A stretch of DNA of 40,719 nt, from positions 1 through 40,719 of the forward strand of contig CAZSWR010000021.1 of NCBI GenBank assembly GCA_964610885.1, in the 5' to 3' direction. Position 1 is the first letter of the stretch; each line of letters opens with the position of its first letter. The notes beneath the pieces are model-generated. The model ran no database searches and had not been told where the DNA came from. It saw nothing but the letters and a program-made list of their open reading frames with translations. The DNA comes from CAZSWR01 sp964610885 (GTDB lineage Bacteria; Bacteroidota; Ignavibacteria; Kapaibacteriales; UBA2268). Positions 1-7,486 of this stretch are shown here, one piece after another. The position numbers and the translations under genes are program-made.

Positions 1-1
1 T

Positions 2-526
2 TATTTTAGTGGAAACAATTCAATAGTTACTGTGCCGTATAATGCTAAAATGAATCTCTCAAATTCTTATACTATCGCTTTATGGATAAAACCAAATACT
101 GGTTATGGATATTTTCCAGATAATAATCCCAATGTAACATTCCTTTCGAGATGGTATGGTGGTGTTTATCAATCATGTTCTTACATGTACTCAATCCATC
201 CAGGAACAGGTATATTTAGGGCTTATCATTCGACAGGCACAGGATACAGGTGTATTGAAAGTACAAGTACAATTCCTGTAGGCGTTTGGACACATATAGC
301 ATTTGTATTTTCAAATCAGACAATCACATTTTACATGAACGGTGATTATATTGGTGAATCAGCAATGAATTCTCCTCTATCATCAGTTGAAGATTTAACG
401 GTTGGAGGGCTAAGGCATCAAGGGAATACAACGAACGAGAATTCGTTCACTGGAAGTATCGACAATCTTTACATCTACAATAAGGCTTTAACGGCGCAGG
501 AAATCGCTAAAATGGTTAGCAAATAA
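2..526 (+). CDS. LamG/concanavalin-like domain protein, C-terminal part (5' end outside window)
   Basis: The frame is open from base 2 to a TAA at 524-526, so this is the C-terminal end (about 174 codons) of a longer protein. What remains is one LamG-type jelly roll: the opening strand around SIVTVPYNAKMNLSNSYT, then IALWIKPN, VGVWTHIAFVFSNQTITFYMNGDYIGE and the closing DNLYIYNKALTAQEIAKM. These are the usual landmarks of the bacterial LamG/laminin-G_3 domain, which binds glycans or serves as a surface-protein module. The GTG at 32 lies inside the first strand and is not taken as the start. No sorting domain follows the LamG fold. Full length, secretion signal and any catalytic domain cannot be judged here. 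Confidence 0.8.
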   Translation, partial: YFSGNNSIVTVPYNAKMNLSNSYTIALWIKPNTGYGYFPDNNPNVTFLSRWYGGVYQSCSYMYSIHPGTGIFRAYHSTGTGYRCIESTSTIPVGVWTHIAFVFSNQTITFYMNGDYIGESAMNSPLSSVEDLTVGGLRHQGNTTNENSFTGSIDNLYIYNKALTAQEIAKMVSK

Positions 527-547
527 GAAAATGATCGAGGTAAATAA

Positions 548-576
548 GGGTTGCTTTTAATAGGCAGCCCTTTTTT
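548..576 (+). terminator. Rho-independent terminator after the LamG gene
   Basis: GGGTTGC (548-554) pairs with GCAGCCC (564-570), with one G-T wobble and a 9-base loop, and is followed by six T at 571-576. It starts 22 bases after the LamG stop. It overlaps the last codon of the converging deacetylase gene, so it may also slow transcription from that side, although the minus-strand T tract is poorer. Confidence 0.7.
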
Positions 577-1603
577 ATTTTGTGATAATCCTTTTTGTTT
601 TATTAACAAATGCTTGATAAGTTCCATTAATAAGGAACTCCAGATAGACAGGATCGGAATTGTTAGAAATTCCTAATCGCGGAAGGCAATTCAAATAGTC
701 CGAATGCGCTGCGAACAGGCTGCCAACGCGCGTGGTCGTGGCTGTCGAATAGCAATCAACCGCCTTCAATTCTTCAATCTCCCTTGCCCCAACGTCTTCC
801 CTCCCCCCGTAGGGATAGGCAAAGTGGATGACTTTGCGGCCAATATTTCCCTCGATAATCTTTTTGGAATCAATATATTCGCTCCGCACTCGTTCGATGC
901 TCATTTTGGAAAGCGAAGCATGGCTTACGGTATGCGAGCCGATAGTAACGAGGCTGTCGGAAGCGAGCTGGTTGATTTCCTCCCACGAAAGCATTTCGCT
1001 CCGAGACTTTGCGAATATATCGTCTGTGAACACGTTCATCACTGTGTTTATATCTTCCGGTTGGCCCTGCTTGATAATCCTGTGCAATTGCGAAAGAGCC
1101 GACCGCTTTGATTCGGTAGTGCTCAAGTCAAACCTATAATGCACACCCAAGTAATCAAATTCCACTTCGTTATTTGCTGCGAGGAAATCTTCGAGTATAT
1201 GCGTCCAAAGCGGAATCCGCGAGTCCGCATAGCCAGTGGCCACATACACCGTGAATGGAATGCCAAGTTTTTTCAGCACTGGGTACGCGTAGTCTAAGTT
1301 GTCTTTGTATCCGTCGTCGAAAGTAACGGCAAAGAAGTTTTTCTTATTGCCTCCGAGCAGGCCAGGAATCTCTCCGAGGCTAACCGGCTGGTATTTGTTA
1401 GCGATGAAGAACTTCATCACGGATTCTAACCGTTCGGGAGTCGTCTCGATGCATGACTTGCCATCGGGGAAGAGAGCATCACCCGAAGTCGGCCTTACAG
1501 AATGGAATGCCAGTATCATTCCTTTGCCAGAGTGAGTTAATCGCGATATTTTGTATAATCCAGTCGAGTAAAGAATTTTTTTAGGGTTCATATCTATTGC
1601 CAT
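575..1603 (-). CDS. Polysaccharide deacetylase (carbohydrate esterase family 4)
   Basis: A 342-residue NodB-type deacetylase. The catalytic-base and first metal motif is TFDDG at residues 94-98. The metal-binding HxxxH is SHTVSH (His224, His228), and FAYPYG follows at 261-266. The family removes N-acetyl groups, or sometimes other acyl groups, from sugars using a divalent metal. No signal peptide or clear membrane helix is seen, so it probably acts in the cytoplasm or at the inner face of the membrane. It is the last gene of the acyl operon: its ATG overlaps the end of the acyltransferase gene by 10 bases, and a second in-frame ATG at 1591 would leave a 2-base gap instead. Next to a GNAT enzyme, a plausible job is exposing a sugar amine that is then re-acylated; this is inference. 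Confidence 0.87.
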   Translation of the reverse strand: MAIDMNPKKILYSTGLYKISRLTHSGKGMILAFHSVRPTSGDALFPDGKSCIETTPERLESVMKFFIANKYQPVSLGEIPGLLGGNKKNFFAVTFDDGYKDNLDYAYPVLKKLGIPFTVYVATGYADSRIPLWTHILEDFLAANNEVEFDYLGVHYRFDLSTTESKRSALSQLHRIIKQGQPEDINTVMNVFTDDIFAKSRSEMLSWEEINQLASDSLVTIGSHTVSHASLSKMSIERVRSEYIDSKKIIEGNIGRKVIHFAYPYGGREDVGAREIEELKAVDCYSTATTTRVGSLFAAHSDYLNCLPRLGISNNSDPVYLEFLINGTYQAFVNKTKRIITK

Positions 1604-2436
1604 AAAACAAATTCAGAATAAAGGAAATCTATGTCCTGAGGTAAAAGTTTTTCACTTTTGTAAACATTCGGACATGGCCTGCCTGTGTTGTAAATCAAGG
1701 AATAATCTATTCCTTCACAATAAAATTCCTCAAAATATGCCCCAACAACTTTATTCTTGAGACATATTTTGAATATTATGGAGCGGATATTTTTTTTCAG
1801 AAATTCAGGATTACTAATATATGCAATATAGGCAATAGGCAGTTTCCTGATTTGCTTAATTTTATACGCAATCAAACAGTTTTCGTCCTGATTTGAAAAA
1901 TTCATAAAACTGATAAAATCACAAATATTATCATCAAGAATTCTCTTCTGAGACAAAGGAAGCAAAGTAGTATCAATGCCATCATTTTTCTTTGATGTAA
2001 GTTTACTATTAAAAAATGGCAATGGGAAAAAAATCTTTGAATGCTGCCCTAAATCTTTGAAGCCAAACCTTTTCCAAACAATATAAGCATCAGGAATCGT
2101 TGTAAAACTTGTAATCACATAATCCTTCATTTTCAGCAAAGGTTTCGTTAGCAACAGGCTCTCGTGGCGGAATTCCTTTTCGACGATCCACGAAGAGATG
2201 TTGCAGAAAGTGATTTCCTCGTCCCGAATCAGGCGCTTCGCGAAGATAAGCCCGATGAATCCAACGATTCGGCCGTTATTCTCGAGTCCGTACCCCACAA
2301 TTCCTTCTTCGTGGTTCCAGCGATTTTCGAAGAGGCTCTTCCATTGCTCGTCCGAAATAGTAGAATTCTCGAACTGGTGCAGCAGAGGAAGCACTCGCTC
2401 GTAGTCGTGGGGATATATTTTGATAAGTTCAGACAT
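1594..2436 (-). CDS. GNAT-family N-acyltransferase
   Basis: A 280-residue protein starting at the ATG 17 bases after the reductase stop; the same frame stays open upstream, but that stretch lies inside the neighbouring gene. The core has the GNAT pattern: GRIVGFIGLIF (beta strand), then the VEKEFRHESLLLTKPLL segment at the acyl-CoA pyrophosphate-binding position. The second half (about residues 150-280) has no motif I recognise. Composition is split: sampled 60-base blocks from about 2221 to 2340 (N-terminal coding) are about 53% G+C, while blocks from 1621 to 2100 are about 30-38%. This suggests a chimaeric or recently acquired C-terminal half. The acceptor is probably an amino sugar or other amine, given the operon; the substrate is unknown. 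Confidence 0.72.
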   Translation of the reverse strand: MSELIKIYPHDYERVLPLLHQFENSTISDEQWKSLFENRWNHEEGIVGYGLENNGRIVGFIGLIFAKRLIRDEEITFCNISSWIVEKEFRHESLLLTKPLLKMKDYVITSFTTIPDAYIVWKRFGFKDLGQHSKIFFPLPFFNSKLTSKKNDGIDTTLLPLSQKRILDDNICDFISFMNFSNQDENCLIAYKIKQIRKLPIAYIAYISNPEFLKKNIRSIIFKICLKNKVVGAYFEEFYCEGIDYSLIYNTGRPCPNVYKSEKLLPQDIDFLYSEFVLWQ

Positions 2437-2453
2437 AGCAATACAATCAGATG

Positions 2454-3686
2454 TTATTCGATAGTAATAATCCTTGTCAATTCCGTGAGCAAATCGAATC
2501 CGTCCCAAACCGGCGCGAAATCCAACGATTTGCCGATCGGCACGATGCGGTCGCACCCTCTCGATACGATTGAAGCAACGAATGCCTCGAGTTCGCCGTG
2601 GCCAAATCCGAAGTAAGACATTGTTTGGTCTTTCGGAGAGACGAAGGCTCGGATTTTCTCGAGCGATGCCAAAAAAACTTCCCAGAAGAATCCGCCGCCG
2701 CATGTGTCGCGGCACAGTCCCGGGTTGTTTTGATTTGCCCGTATGACGGTTGCTTCGCCCGATCGCGGAATGCCGGCTTTGATAAAGCTATCGGCAACAG
2801 CCGCCTGAAGGAAAAGCTCAACAGCTTTGCTGTTCGCGACGGATATATCGTCGGAGTATTTTCTCCTGTGTATCTCTTGGTTCAGCCCGGCCCAAAACAG
2901 TTCGGAGGCTTTTTCGTTTTCGTCGCCGGAGCCTACGAAATACACAGCCCGAGGCGAAGAGCAGCCCAATTGATTGAATTGGTATGCGTCGGCGAAGAAT
3001 TTCGCTGCTAAATCTGCTTTTTGCTTTACGTCAGTTTTCAGATACTCCGAAGATTTGATAGCAGTAAACGAAGTTTTGTCCGCGAAAGAAATATCCGTTG
3101 TAGTAGGTTTTGCTGGCAATGAGCGAATTGCTTGCACAGACTCATCGCCGCCCCAGATGACCCTCGTATCGGCGCGTTCCGAGATAAAGGACGCAACTTC
3201 GTCATCGTGCGGATATGTGAGAATTGAGACTCGATTGCGGATTTCTTCGGCGTTTCCGAGAGTGGAGTTAATTATATCAATAAGGATTTCCATTGTGGCG
3301 TTTGGAGTCTGCGACACTCGGAGTATATTTATGTTTCCCGCCAAAAGCGAGAGCGCCCAAGAGTAAACGAAGATTGTTTCCACATTCGCCGGTGCCGAAT
3401 GGAAGGCGACGCCACGAGGTTTGATAAATGATTTGGCAGGGATTCGGCGCGAAAAGTCCTCAACAATTTTCGAGATATTTGATTTCCGCAGCCAAAAGGC
3501 GAGCGCGACCAAATCGGGAATCGAAGCTGCCGATTTGCTTTTCAGTATGTTAGCGCTCAGTTCCGAAAGGAAAGCGATCGAATCCTCCGAGAAACTACCG
3601 AGCAGATTCCGGCCAAAGAACTGATCCGTCCAAATCTCTAAGTGGGACTTGGCTTCGATTCTTTCCGGTGAAAATACTGTTATCAT
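2454..3686 (-). CDS. LuxC-family acyl-CoA/acyl-protein reductase
   Basis: A 410-residue member of the LuxC family (Pfam acyl-CoA reductase), which reduces a thioester-bound acyl group to an aldehyde with NADPH. Landmarks are GVAFHSAPANVETIFVYSW at about 92-110, the nucleotide-site VIWGGDESVQAIR near 176-188, DISFADK at 198-204, and the catalytic cysteine Cys242 in NQLGCSSPR. The length is somewhat short of the roughly 480 of luminous-bacteria LuxC. It follows the LuxE-type gene by 11 bases, so it is probably co-translated with its acyl donor. No luciferase alpha or beta gene occurs in the window, so the aldehyde is not obviously for light production. The start ATG has a purine-rich GGAAAAGAG just upstream. 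Confidence 0.88.
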   Translation of the reverse strand: MITVFSPERIEAKSHLEIWTDQFFGRNLLGSFSEDSIAFLSELSANILKSKSAASIPDLVALAFWLRKSNISKIVEDFSRRIPAKSFIKPRGVAFHSAPANVETIFVYSWALSLLAGNINILRVSQTPNATMEILIDIINSTLGNAEEIRNRVSILTYPHDDEVASFISERADTRVIWGGDESVQAIRSLPAKPTTTDISFADKTSFTAIKSSEYLKTDVKQKADLAAKFFADAYQFNQLGCSSPRAVYFVGSGDENEKASELFWAGLNQEIHRRKYSDDISVANSKAVELFLQAAVADSFIKAGIPRSGEATVIRANQNNPGLCRDTCGGGFFWEVFLASLEKIRAFVSPKDQTMSYFGFGHGELEAFVASIVSRGCDRIVPIGKSLDFAPVWDGFDLLTELTRIITIE

Positions 3687-3697
3687 CTCTTTTCCAA

Positions 3698-4774
3698 TTA
3701 ATGATTGTAAACATCCGAACAGCCGCGAAGTTCTGCCTGTGGGATCCTTCCGCTAACGGAGAAATAAGTGCCTTTGCGGCCGCAAGGGCAGCCGTCGGTG
3801 CCATGAACCACGCCGAGGTCTTCCGTCAGAATGGAATGCCCGGGATAGCTGCGTGGGATGATGCTCATCGTCTGGAGAATGCCTTCTTGGCCGTTGCTAA
3901 TTGGAGCGAAGGTTCGGAAATCGCGCGCAATCACCTCGGAAAAATTCGCACAATGGAAGAACCCATGCTCGCATTCCATGAATACGCTGCCCACCTGTTC
4001 GACCATTCCATAGAAATTGTGAATATTTGTAATTCCTGTTTCGTCGCGGATACATTTCTTAAATTTATCATTTGAAACAGCTTGGTCGGCCAGTTTTTTC
4101 CAGCCGCCGCTGTGGATCAGCGTGCTGCCATCGAGGTTTACTTTGATTCCCCTTGAAACAATCTCCTGATAGAAAAACTTCCAAACCATGAAAGTGAATC
4201 CGAAAATTAGCAATGGCTCGTTTCTGTGCCTTTCGAGGAAATCTTGGAATTCCGGAAAGCGAATCTGAAAATTCTCATCGAGCAGATAGAAATGGTCTCG
4301 CCCGAAATTGGAAAGCCCAACCAACCCAGCCCCGCGAGCAGACATACCGGAACTTGTGTTTACCGAACTTTCGCTATCAACGATTATCATTGGCAGCCGC
4401 TTGGGGCCGATGAAACTTGTTACAATCGAAGCAAGAGTCTTGGTTTGCATCACCGAAGTCTCTCTGTCTAAGTATATCTTGCTGAATCCTGCATCGGTCG
4501 TGCCGCTCGATTTGAGCAACCTTACGACGTTTTCTTGTGGAATGCTTTTCAGGTCTAACAGCTTGAACAGACGTACCGGCAGGAATGGTATTTCCTGAAG
4601 GGAATCGTATTCGGTACGCCCTGCGAATAGTCTATTGATGATTGAAGCGTATTCACCGCATCGGCCATAGTGGAACCGAGTCAAATCGTTGAATTCCGAA
4701 AGCAGCATCTGATTCTTTTCGTCAGAGACAATCGAGTATTGCTTAGCGCTCAACATATCTTCGATTCTTACCAT
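3698..4774 (-). CDS. LuxE-family acyl-protein synthetase
   Basis: A 358-residue LuxE-type enzyme. In the fatty-acid reductase complex, LuxE activates a free acid with ATP and passes the acyl group from its own C-terminal cysteine to LuxC. Visible landmarks are the ATP-site LLKSSGTTDAGFSKIYLD, FGFTFMVWKF, IHSGGWKK, the FYGMVEQ turn and the C-terminal AELRGCSD, whose Cys352 lies at the position of the acyl-carrying cysteine. A CPCG pair is just upstream of it. The ATG overlaps the ligase stop codon (4768-4774), which is typical of translational coupling. Together with the adjacent LuxC-type gene it forms a complete two-protein acid-to-aldehyde reductase. Confidence 0.87.
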   Translation of the reverse strand: MVRIEDMLSAKQYSIVSDEKNQMLLSEFNDLTRFHYGRCGEYASIINRLFAGRTEYDSLQEIPFLPVRLFKLLDLKSIPQENVVRLLKSSGTTDAGFSKIYLDRETSVMQTKTLASIVTSFIGPKRLPMIIVDSESSVNTSSGMSARGAGLVGLSNFGRDHFYLLDENFQIRFPEFQDFLERHRNEPLLIFGFTFMVWKFFYQEIVSRGIKVNLDGSTLIHSGGWKKLADQAVSNDKFKKCIRDETGITNIHNFYGMVEQVGSVFMECEHGFFHCANFSEVIARDFRTFAPISNGQEGILQTMSIIPRSYPGHSILTEDLGVVHGTDGCPCGRKGTYFSVSGRIPQAELRGCSDVYNH

Positions 4775-6195
4775 TGCATCAATTCCTTAATTTTTTTGTA
4801 GTCCTTTTTGCCCGATTCCAGAGTAGGAATTCTGTCGATCGGCAATACGCGCAGAAGCGAATGATGCAATCCGAGAGTAGAAGCCAGGAAAGTAGCAATG
4901 CTTGAAATGTCAGATTCGGTTGCCCTTCCGACTGCAATGCGCAGCTCTTCGTCCGATGGCGAGGCAGCACAAAGCAGCCCGGCCTCCTTTTCGACCATTC
5001 TTTCCACTTCGTCAAGGTTTATCCGCTGTCCTAGTAGTTTTATGAACCTCTTAAGCCTTCCGGTGATGTACAGAAATCCATCTTCGTCCATGTATCCGTA
5101 GTCGCCCGTTGGCAGCACTCCATTCATCACGTCGGGCGCGGACAGGTCTTCGCGGCATTCAGCGTAGCCCATCATAACGTTAGCGCCTCTGTATATAACT
5201 TCGCCCGAACAATTTGGTGGTAGCTCCGATCCTTCTGCTGAGCGAACTGACAGCGCCCCGCCCGGGATAGCAATGCCACAAGAACCGAGCTTCTCGTCAA
5301 TTCTTTCGTATGGCAGATAGCTTATCCGTGCTGTGGCCTCGGTTTGGCCATACATAACAACGAACCGGAAACCTTTTTCTTTGGATATGGAATTAAACAA
5401 TTCCACTTTGTCTTTTGCTAATTTGCCTCCGGCTTGAGTCATCAATTGAAGAGAAGGTAGATTCATTCTTGCGAATCGTAATTGTTCCAGCTGGTGGTAC
5501 GAATATGGCACTCCTTGTAGGGCCGTAACATTATTTGATTTGAATTGCTTCCAGAAAGGAGCTTGGACGATGGTGTCGTTCGTGGCGACAATGCAAGCCC
5601 CGGTTGCTGCATAGGTGTTCACAACCGATAGCCCATAGGAATAGCTCATCGGCAGATTGGTAATGGCGCAATCGTTATCGCTGATCTTCAAGTACTTAAT
5701 TATGGAATCTGTGTTAGCTTTGATGTTCGTGTACGACAGACGGACCAGCTTGGGGCTGCCTGTGGTGCCGGAAGTGGTAAGAAGAACGGCAGTATCATTA
5801 TTTATCGGTGTTTCCGGTGGACTTGTGGATTTAAAGACTCCGATCCCGGAGTATTCAAAGTATTGGGAAAACGAATCCGTTGGCCTGAAAGCATCGCCAA
5901 AAGGTAAGATAAAATCCGGCGAATATGTTTTTATCAGGTTGTTTATCAAATCCCCATCGGTATTTGCGTTAATGAGCAAAACCGCATTGCCCGAATTAAC
6001 GCAAGCGAAGTAGGCAAGAATACTCAGCACGGAATTGTCGCAAATGAGCGCAATTAGTTTTTTCGACGGAGTCTGTAGGGCGTCGGAAAGTCTGGAAATA
6101 GTTTCGTAGATCTGAGAATAGCCCCACGCCGTACCCGAATCTGATTGGACGAGACGTAGGTTGCGAAAGCCACTATATTCATCGACTGTAAACAA
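4768..6195 (-). CDS. AMP-forming acyl ligase (ANL superfamily)
   Basis: A 475-residue adenylate-forming ligase. The phosphate-binding loop is TSGTTGSPK at 141-149. VVMYGQTEA is the A5 region, GDYGYMDEDGFLYITGR the A7 region, and LKRFIKLLGQRINLDEVE the hinge A8. The C-terminal SGKK carries the catalytic lysine at about 463. It probably adenylates a carboxylic acid and loads it on the carrier protein encoded two genes upstream; the acid cannot be told from sequence. The start is a TTG, because no ATG precedes the first conserved segment and a later start would cut the fold. It lies 25 bases after the reductase stop. It is distinct from the LuxE-type enzyme, so the operon has two separate acid-activating proteins. 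Confidence 0.87.
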   Translation of the reverse strand: MFTVDEYSGFRNLRLVQSDSGTAWGYSQIYETISRLSDALQTPSKKLIALICDNSVLSILAYFACVNSGNAVLLINANTDGDLINNLIKTYSPDFILPFGDAFRPTDSFSQYFEYSGIGVFKSTSPPETPINNDTAVLLTTSGTTGSPKLVRLSYTNIKANTDSIIKYLKISDNDCAITNLPMSYSYGLSVVNTYAATGACIVATNDTIVQAPFWKQFKSNNVTALQGVPYSYHQLEQLRFARMNLPSLQLMTQAGGKLAKDKVELFNSISKEKGFRFVVMYGQTEATARISYLPYERIDEKLGSCGIAIPGGALSVRSAEGSELPPNCSGEVIYRGANVMMGYAECREDLSAPDVMNGVLPTGDYGYMDEDGFLYITGRLKRFIKLLGQRINLDEVERMVEKEAGLLCAASPSDEELRIAVGRATESDISSIATFLASTLGLHHSLLRVLPIDRIPTLESGKKDYKKIKELMQW

Positions 6196-6220
6196 AATTA
6201 TCCCAAAGGTTTGGTTTGTG

Positions 6221-6979
6221 TTAAATAATCATTCCGCCATCGACTCCGATCACTTGTCCGGTTACATATTCCGATAGGTCGGAAGCAAGGAATAGTGCAA
6301 CTTTTGCAATGTCATCGGGCGTTCCAATGCGGCCCATACGGACGGATTTGATTCTTTCTTGGAAAATTTCATCGGGTAGATTTGTCGTCATGTCCGATTC
6401 AATAAAACCCGGTGCGATTGCGTTGACTCGAATCTTCTGCGGGGCAAGCTCTTTGGCAGCCGACATAGTGATACCAATCACAGCAGCCTTGCTGCCACCG
6501 TATACTGTCTGGCCGGTATTGCCAAATCGGCCGATAATCGAAGCAAGGTTGATAACCGAACCGCCATCATTTCTTGCCATAAGCCGCGAGGCATATTGGG
6601 TGTTGTACATCACCGAATAGACATTTGAATTGTATGTCGATGCAATATCCGCCTCGGAGACCATTGGCAGGAAATTGTCGCGAAGGACTCCAGCATTGTT
6701 GACGAGTATGTCTGCCCTTTTGAAAGATTTGAAAACTGAATTATAAAAAGATTTGACTTCGCTTGGGTTGCCTGCGTCGAACCTATACGGAATGCATAAA
6801 TTGCCCGAGATGGAATTGATTTCTTCGGCAGTTGATTGCAGCAATTCTTCGCTACAATAGTCATTAATAAGCACTGTGGCGCCGTTAGATGCCAGTGCCA
6901 AGGCAATTGCTTTGCCGATACCCTTGGCGGCACCGGTAACGATTGATACTTTGCCCGAAAGGTTAAAACTGTATTTCAT
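6221..6979 (-). CDS. SDR-family oxidoreductase, 3-oxoacyl-ACP reductase (FabG) type
   Basis: A 252-residue classical short-chain dehydrogenase. TGAAKGIG at 15-22 is the nucleotide-binding loop, NNAG is at 94-97, and the catalytic triad is Ser147, Tyr160 and Lys164 in YGGSK. The C-terminal GQVIGVDGGMII is typical of FabG. Lying next to a dedicated carrier protein, it most likely reduces a 3-oxoacyl (or oxidises a 3-hydroxyacyl) thioester on that carrier. Its ATG lies 17 bases inside the carrier-protein gene, so the two are translationally linked. The true substrate could also be a sugar or small-molecule ketone, since SDR folds are versatile. Confidence 0.88.
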   Translation of the reverse strand: MKYSFNLSGKVSIVTGAAKGIGKAIALALASNGATVLINDYCSEELLQSTAEEINSISGNLCIPYRFDAGNPSEVKSFYNSVFKSFKRADILVNNAGVLRDNFLPMVSEADIASTYNSNVYSVMYNTQYASRLMARNDGGSVINLASIIGRFGNTGQTVYGGSKAAVIGITMSAAKELAPQKIRVNAIAPGFIESDMTTNLPDEIFQERIKSVRMGRIGTPDDIAKVALFLASDLSEYVTGQVIGVDGGMII

Positions 6980-7199
6980 ATTTTGATACTATCTCCTTTG
7001 CTTTTCCAAATGAATTCATATCGATAACGTCTTCGGTATCGATCATAATATCAAATTGTGATTCAATTGCTGCAATCAATTTCATGTGGGCCACTGAATC
7101 CCATTTCCCGAATCCATAGCTAAAATCGTCTTTCAGTTCGGATTCGGCGACACCAATACTATCGGCGAATGCAGACAGGAGTTTCTCGAGGTTTGTCAT
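6963..7199 (-). CDS. Acyl carrier protein (stand-alone PP-binding domain)
   Basis: A 78-residue acidic four-helix carrier protein. The phosphopantetheine attachment serine is Ser35 in GKWDSVAHMKL, followed by a helix rich in Glu/Asp (DTEDVIDMNSF). The WDSV form instead of the housekeeping DSL is usual in carriers of specialised pathways rather than in fatty-acid synthase AcpP. It is the first gene of the minus-strand operon, upstream of the reductase, ligase, LuxE and LuxC genes, and probably holds the acyl intermediate during loading and reduction. It needs a 4'-phosphopantetheinyl transferase from elsewhere in the genome. The upstream gap of 287 bases is shared with the divergent radical SAM gene; I see no good minus-strand promoter match in it. 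Confidence 0.88.
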   Translation of the reverse strand: MTNLEKLLSAFADSIGVAESELKDDFSYGFGKWDSVAHMKLIAAIESQFDIMIDTEDVIDMNSFGKAKEIVSKYEIQF

Positions 7200-7424
7200 T
7201 CTATACTCTTACTTATTTAATCAGTAATACACTTTAATATAATCGAAAATTTGAAGTTGCCTCCATCATTTCTTGCGTTTATTGCCGCCAGCAACGAAAA
7301 ATATGGCAGCCGCCACCTACAAAAATACAAAAATTTCTGTTGCAAATACACCCTTAGTTCGTTGCTAAATTCTTTGAGCAATTTCATTAATTACACTCAT
7401 TAGCCTGCTTTGCCCAAAAGTCAA

Positions 7425-7455
7425 TTTGAATCAATCCTACTTTCTGTTATCTTTG
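7425..7455 (+). promoter_or_regulatory. Bacteroidota-type promoter for the ygiQ-like gene
   Basis: TTTG at 7425-7428 and TATCTTTG at 7448-7455 are 19 bases apart, matching the known Bacteroidetes -33 TTTG / -7 TAnnTTTG consensus in sequence and spacing. The -7 box ends 31 bases before the ATG at 7487. The rest of the divergent region 7200-7424 is A+T-rich with no other signal I can defend. Confidence 0.55.
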
Positions 7456-7486
7456 CATCTGTGGGGTTGCAAATATTTAGAGATTT

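Noticed and set aside
2437..2715. N-terminal extension of the GNAT frame up to 2715
   Set aside because: It overlaps the LuxC-type gene, is Arg-rich low-quality sequence, and the ATG at 2436 gives a natural start 17 bases after the upstream stop.
2454..4774. Bioluminescence locus
   Set aside because: luxC- and luxE-type genes are present, but no luxA/luxB/luxD homologue is in the window, so light production is not supported.
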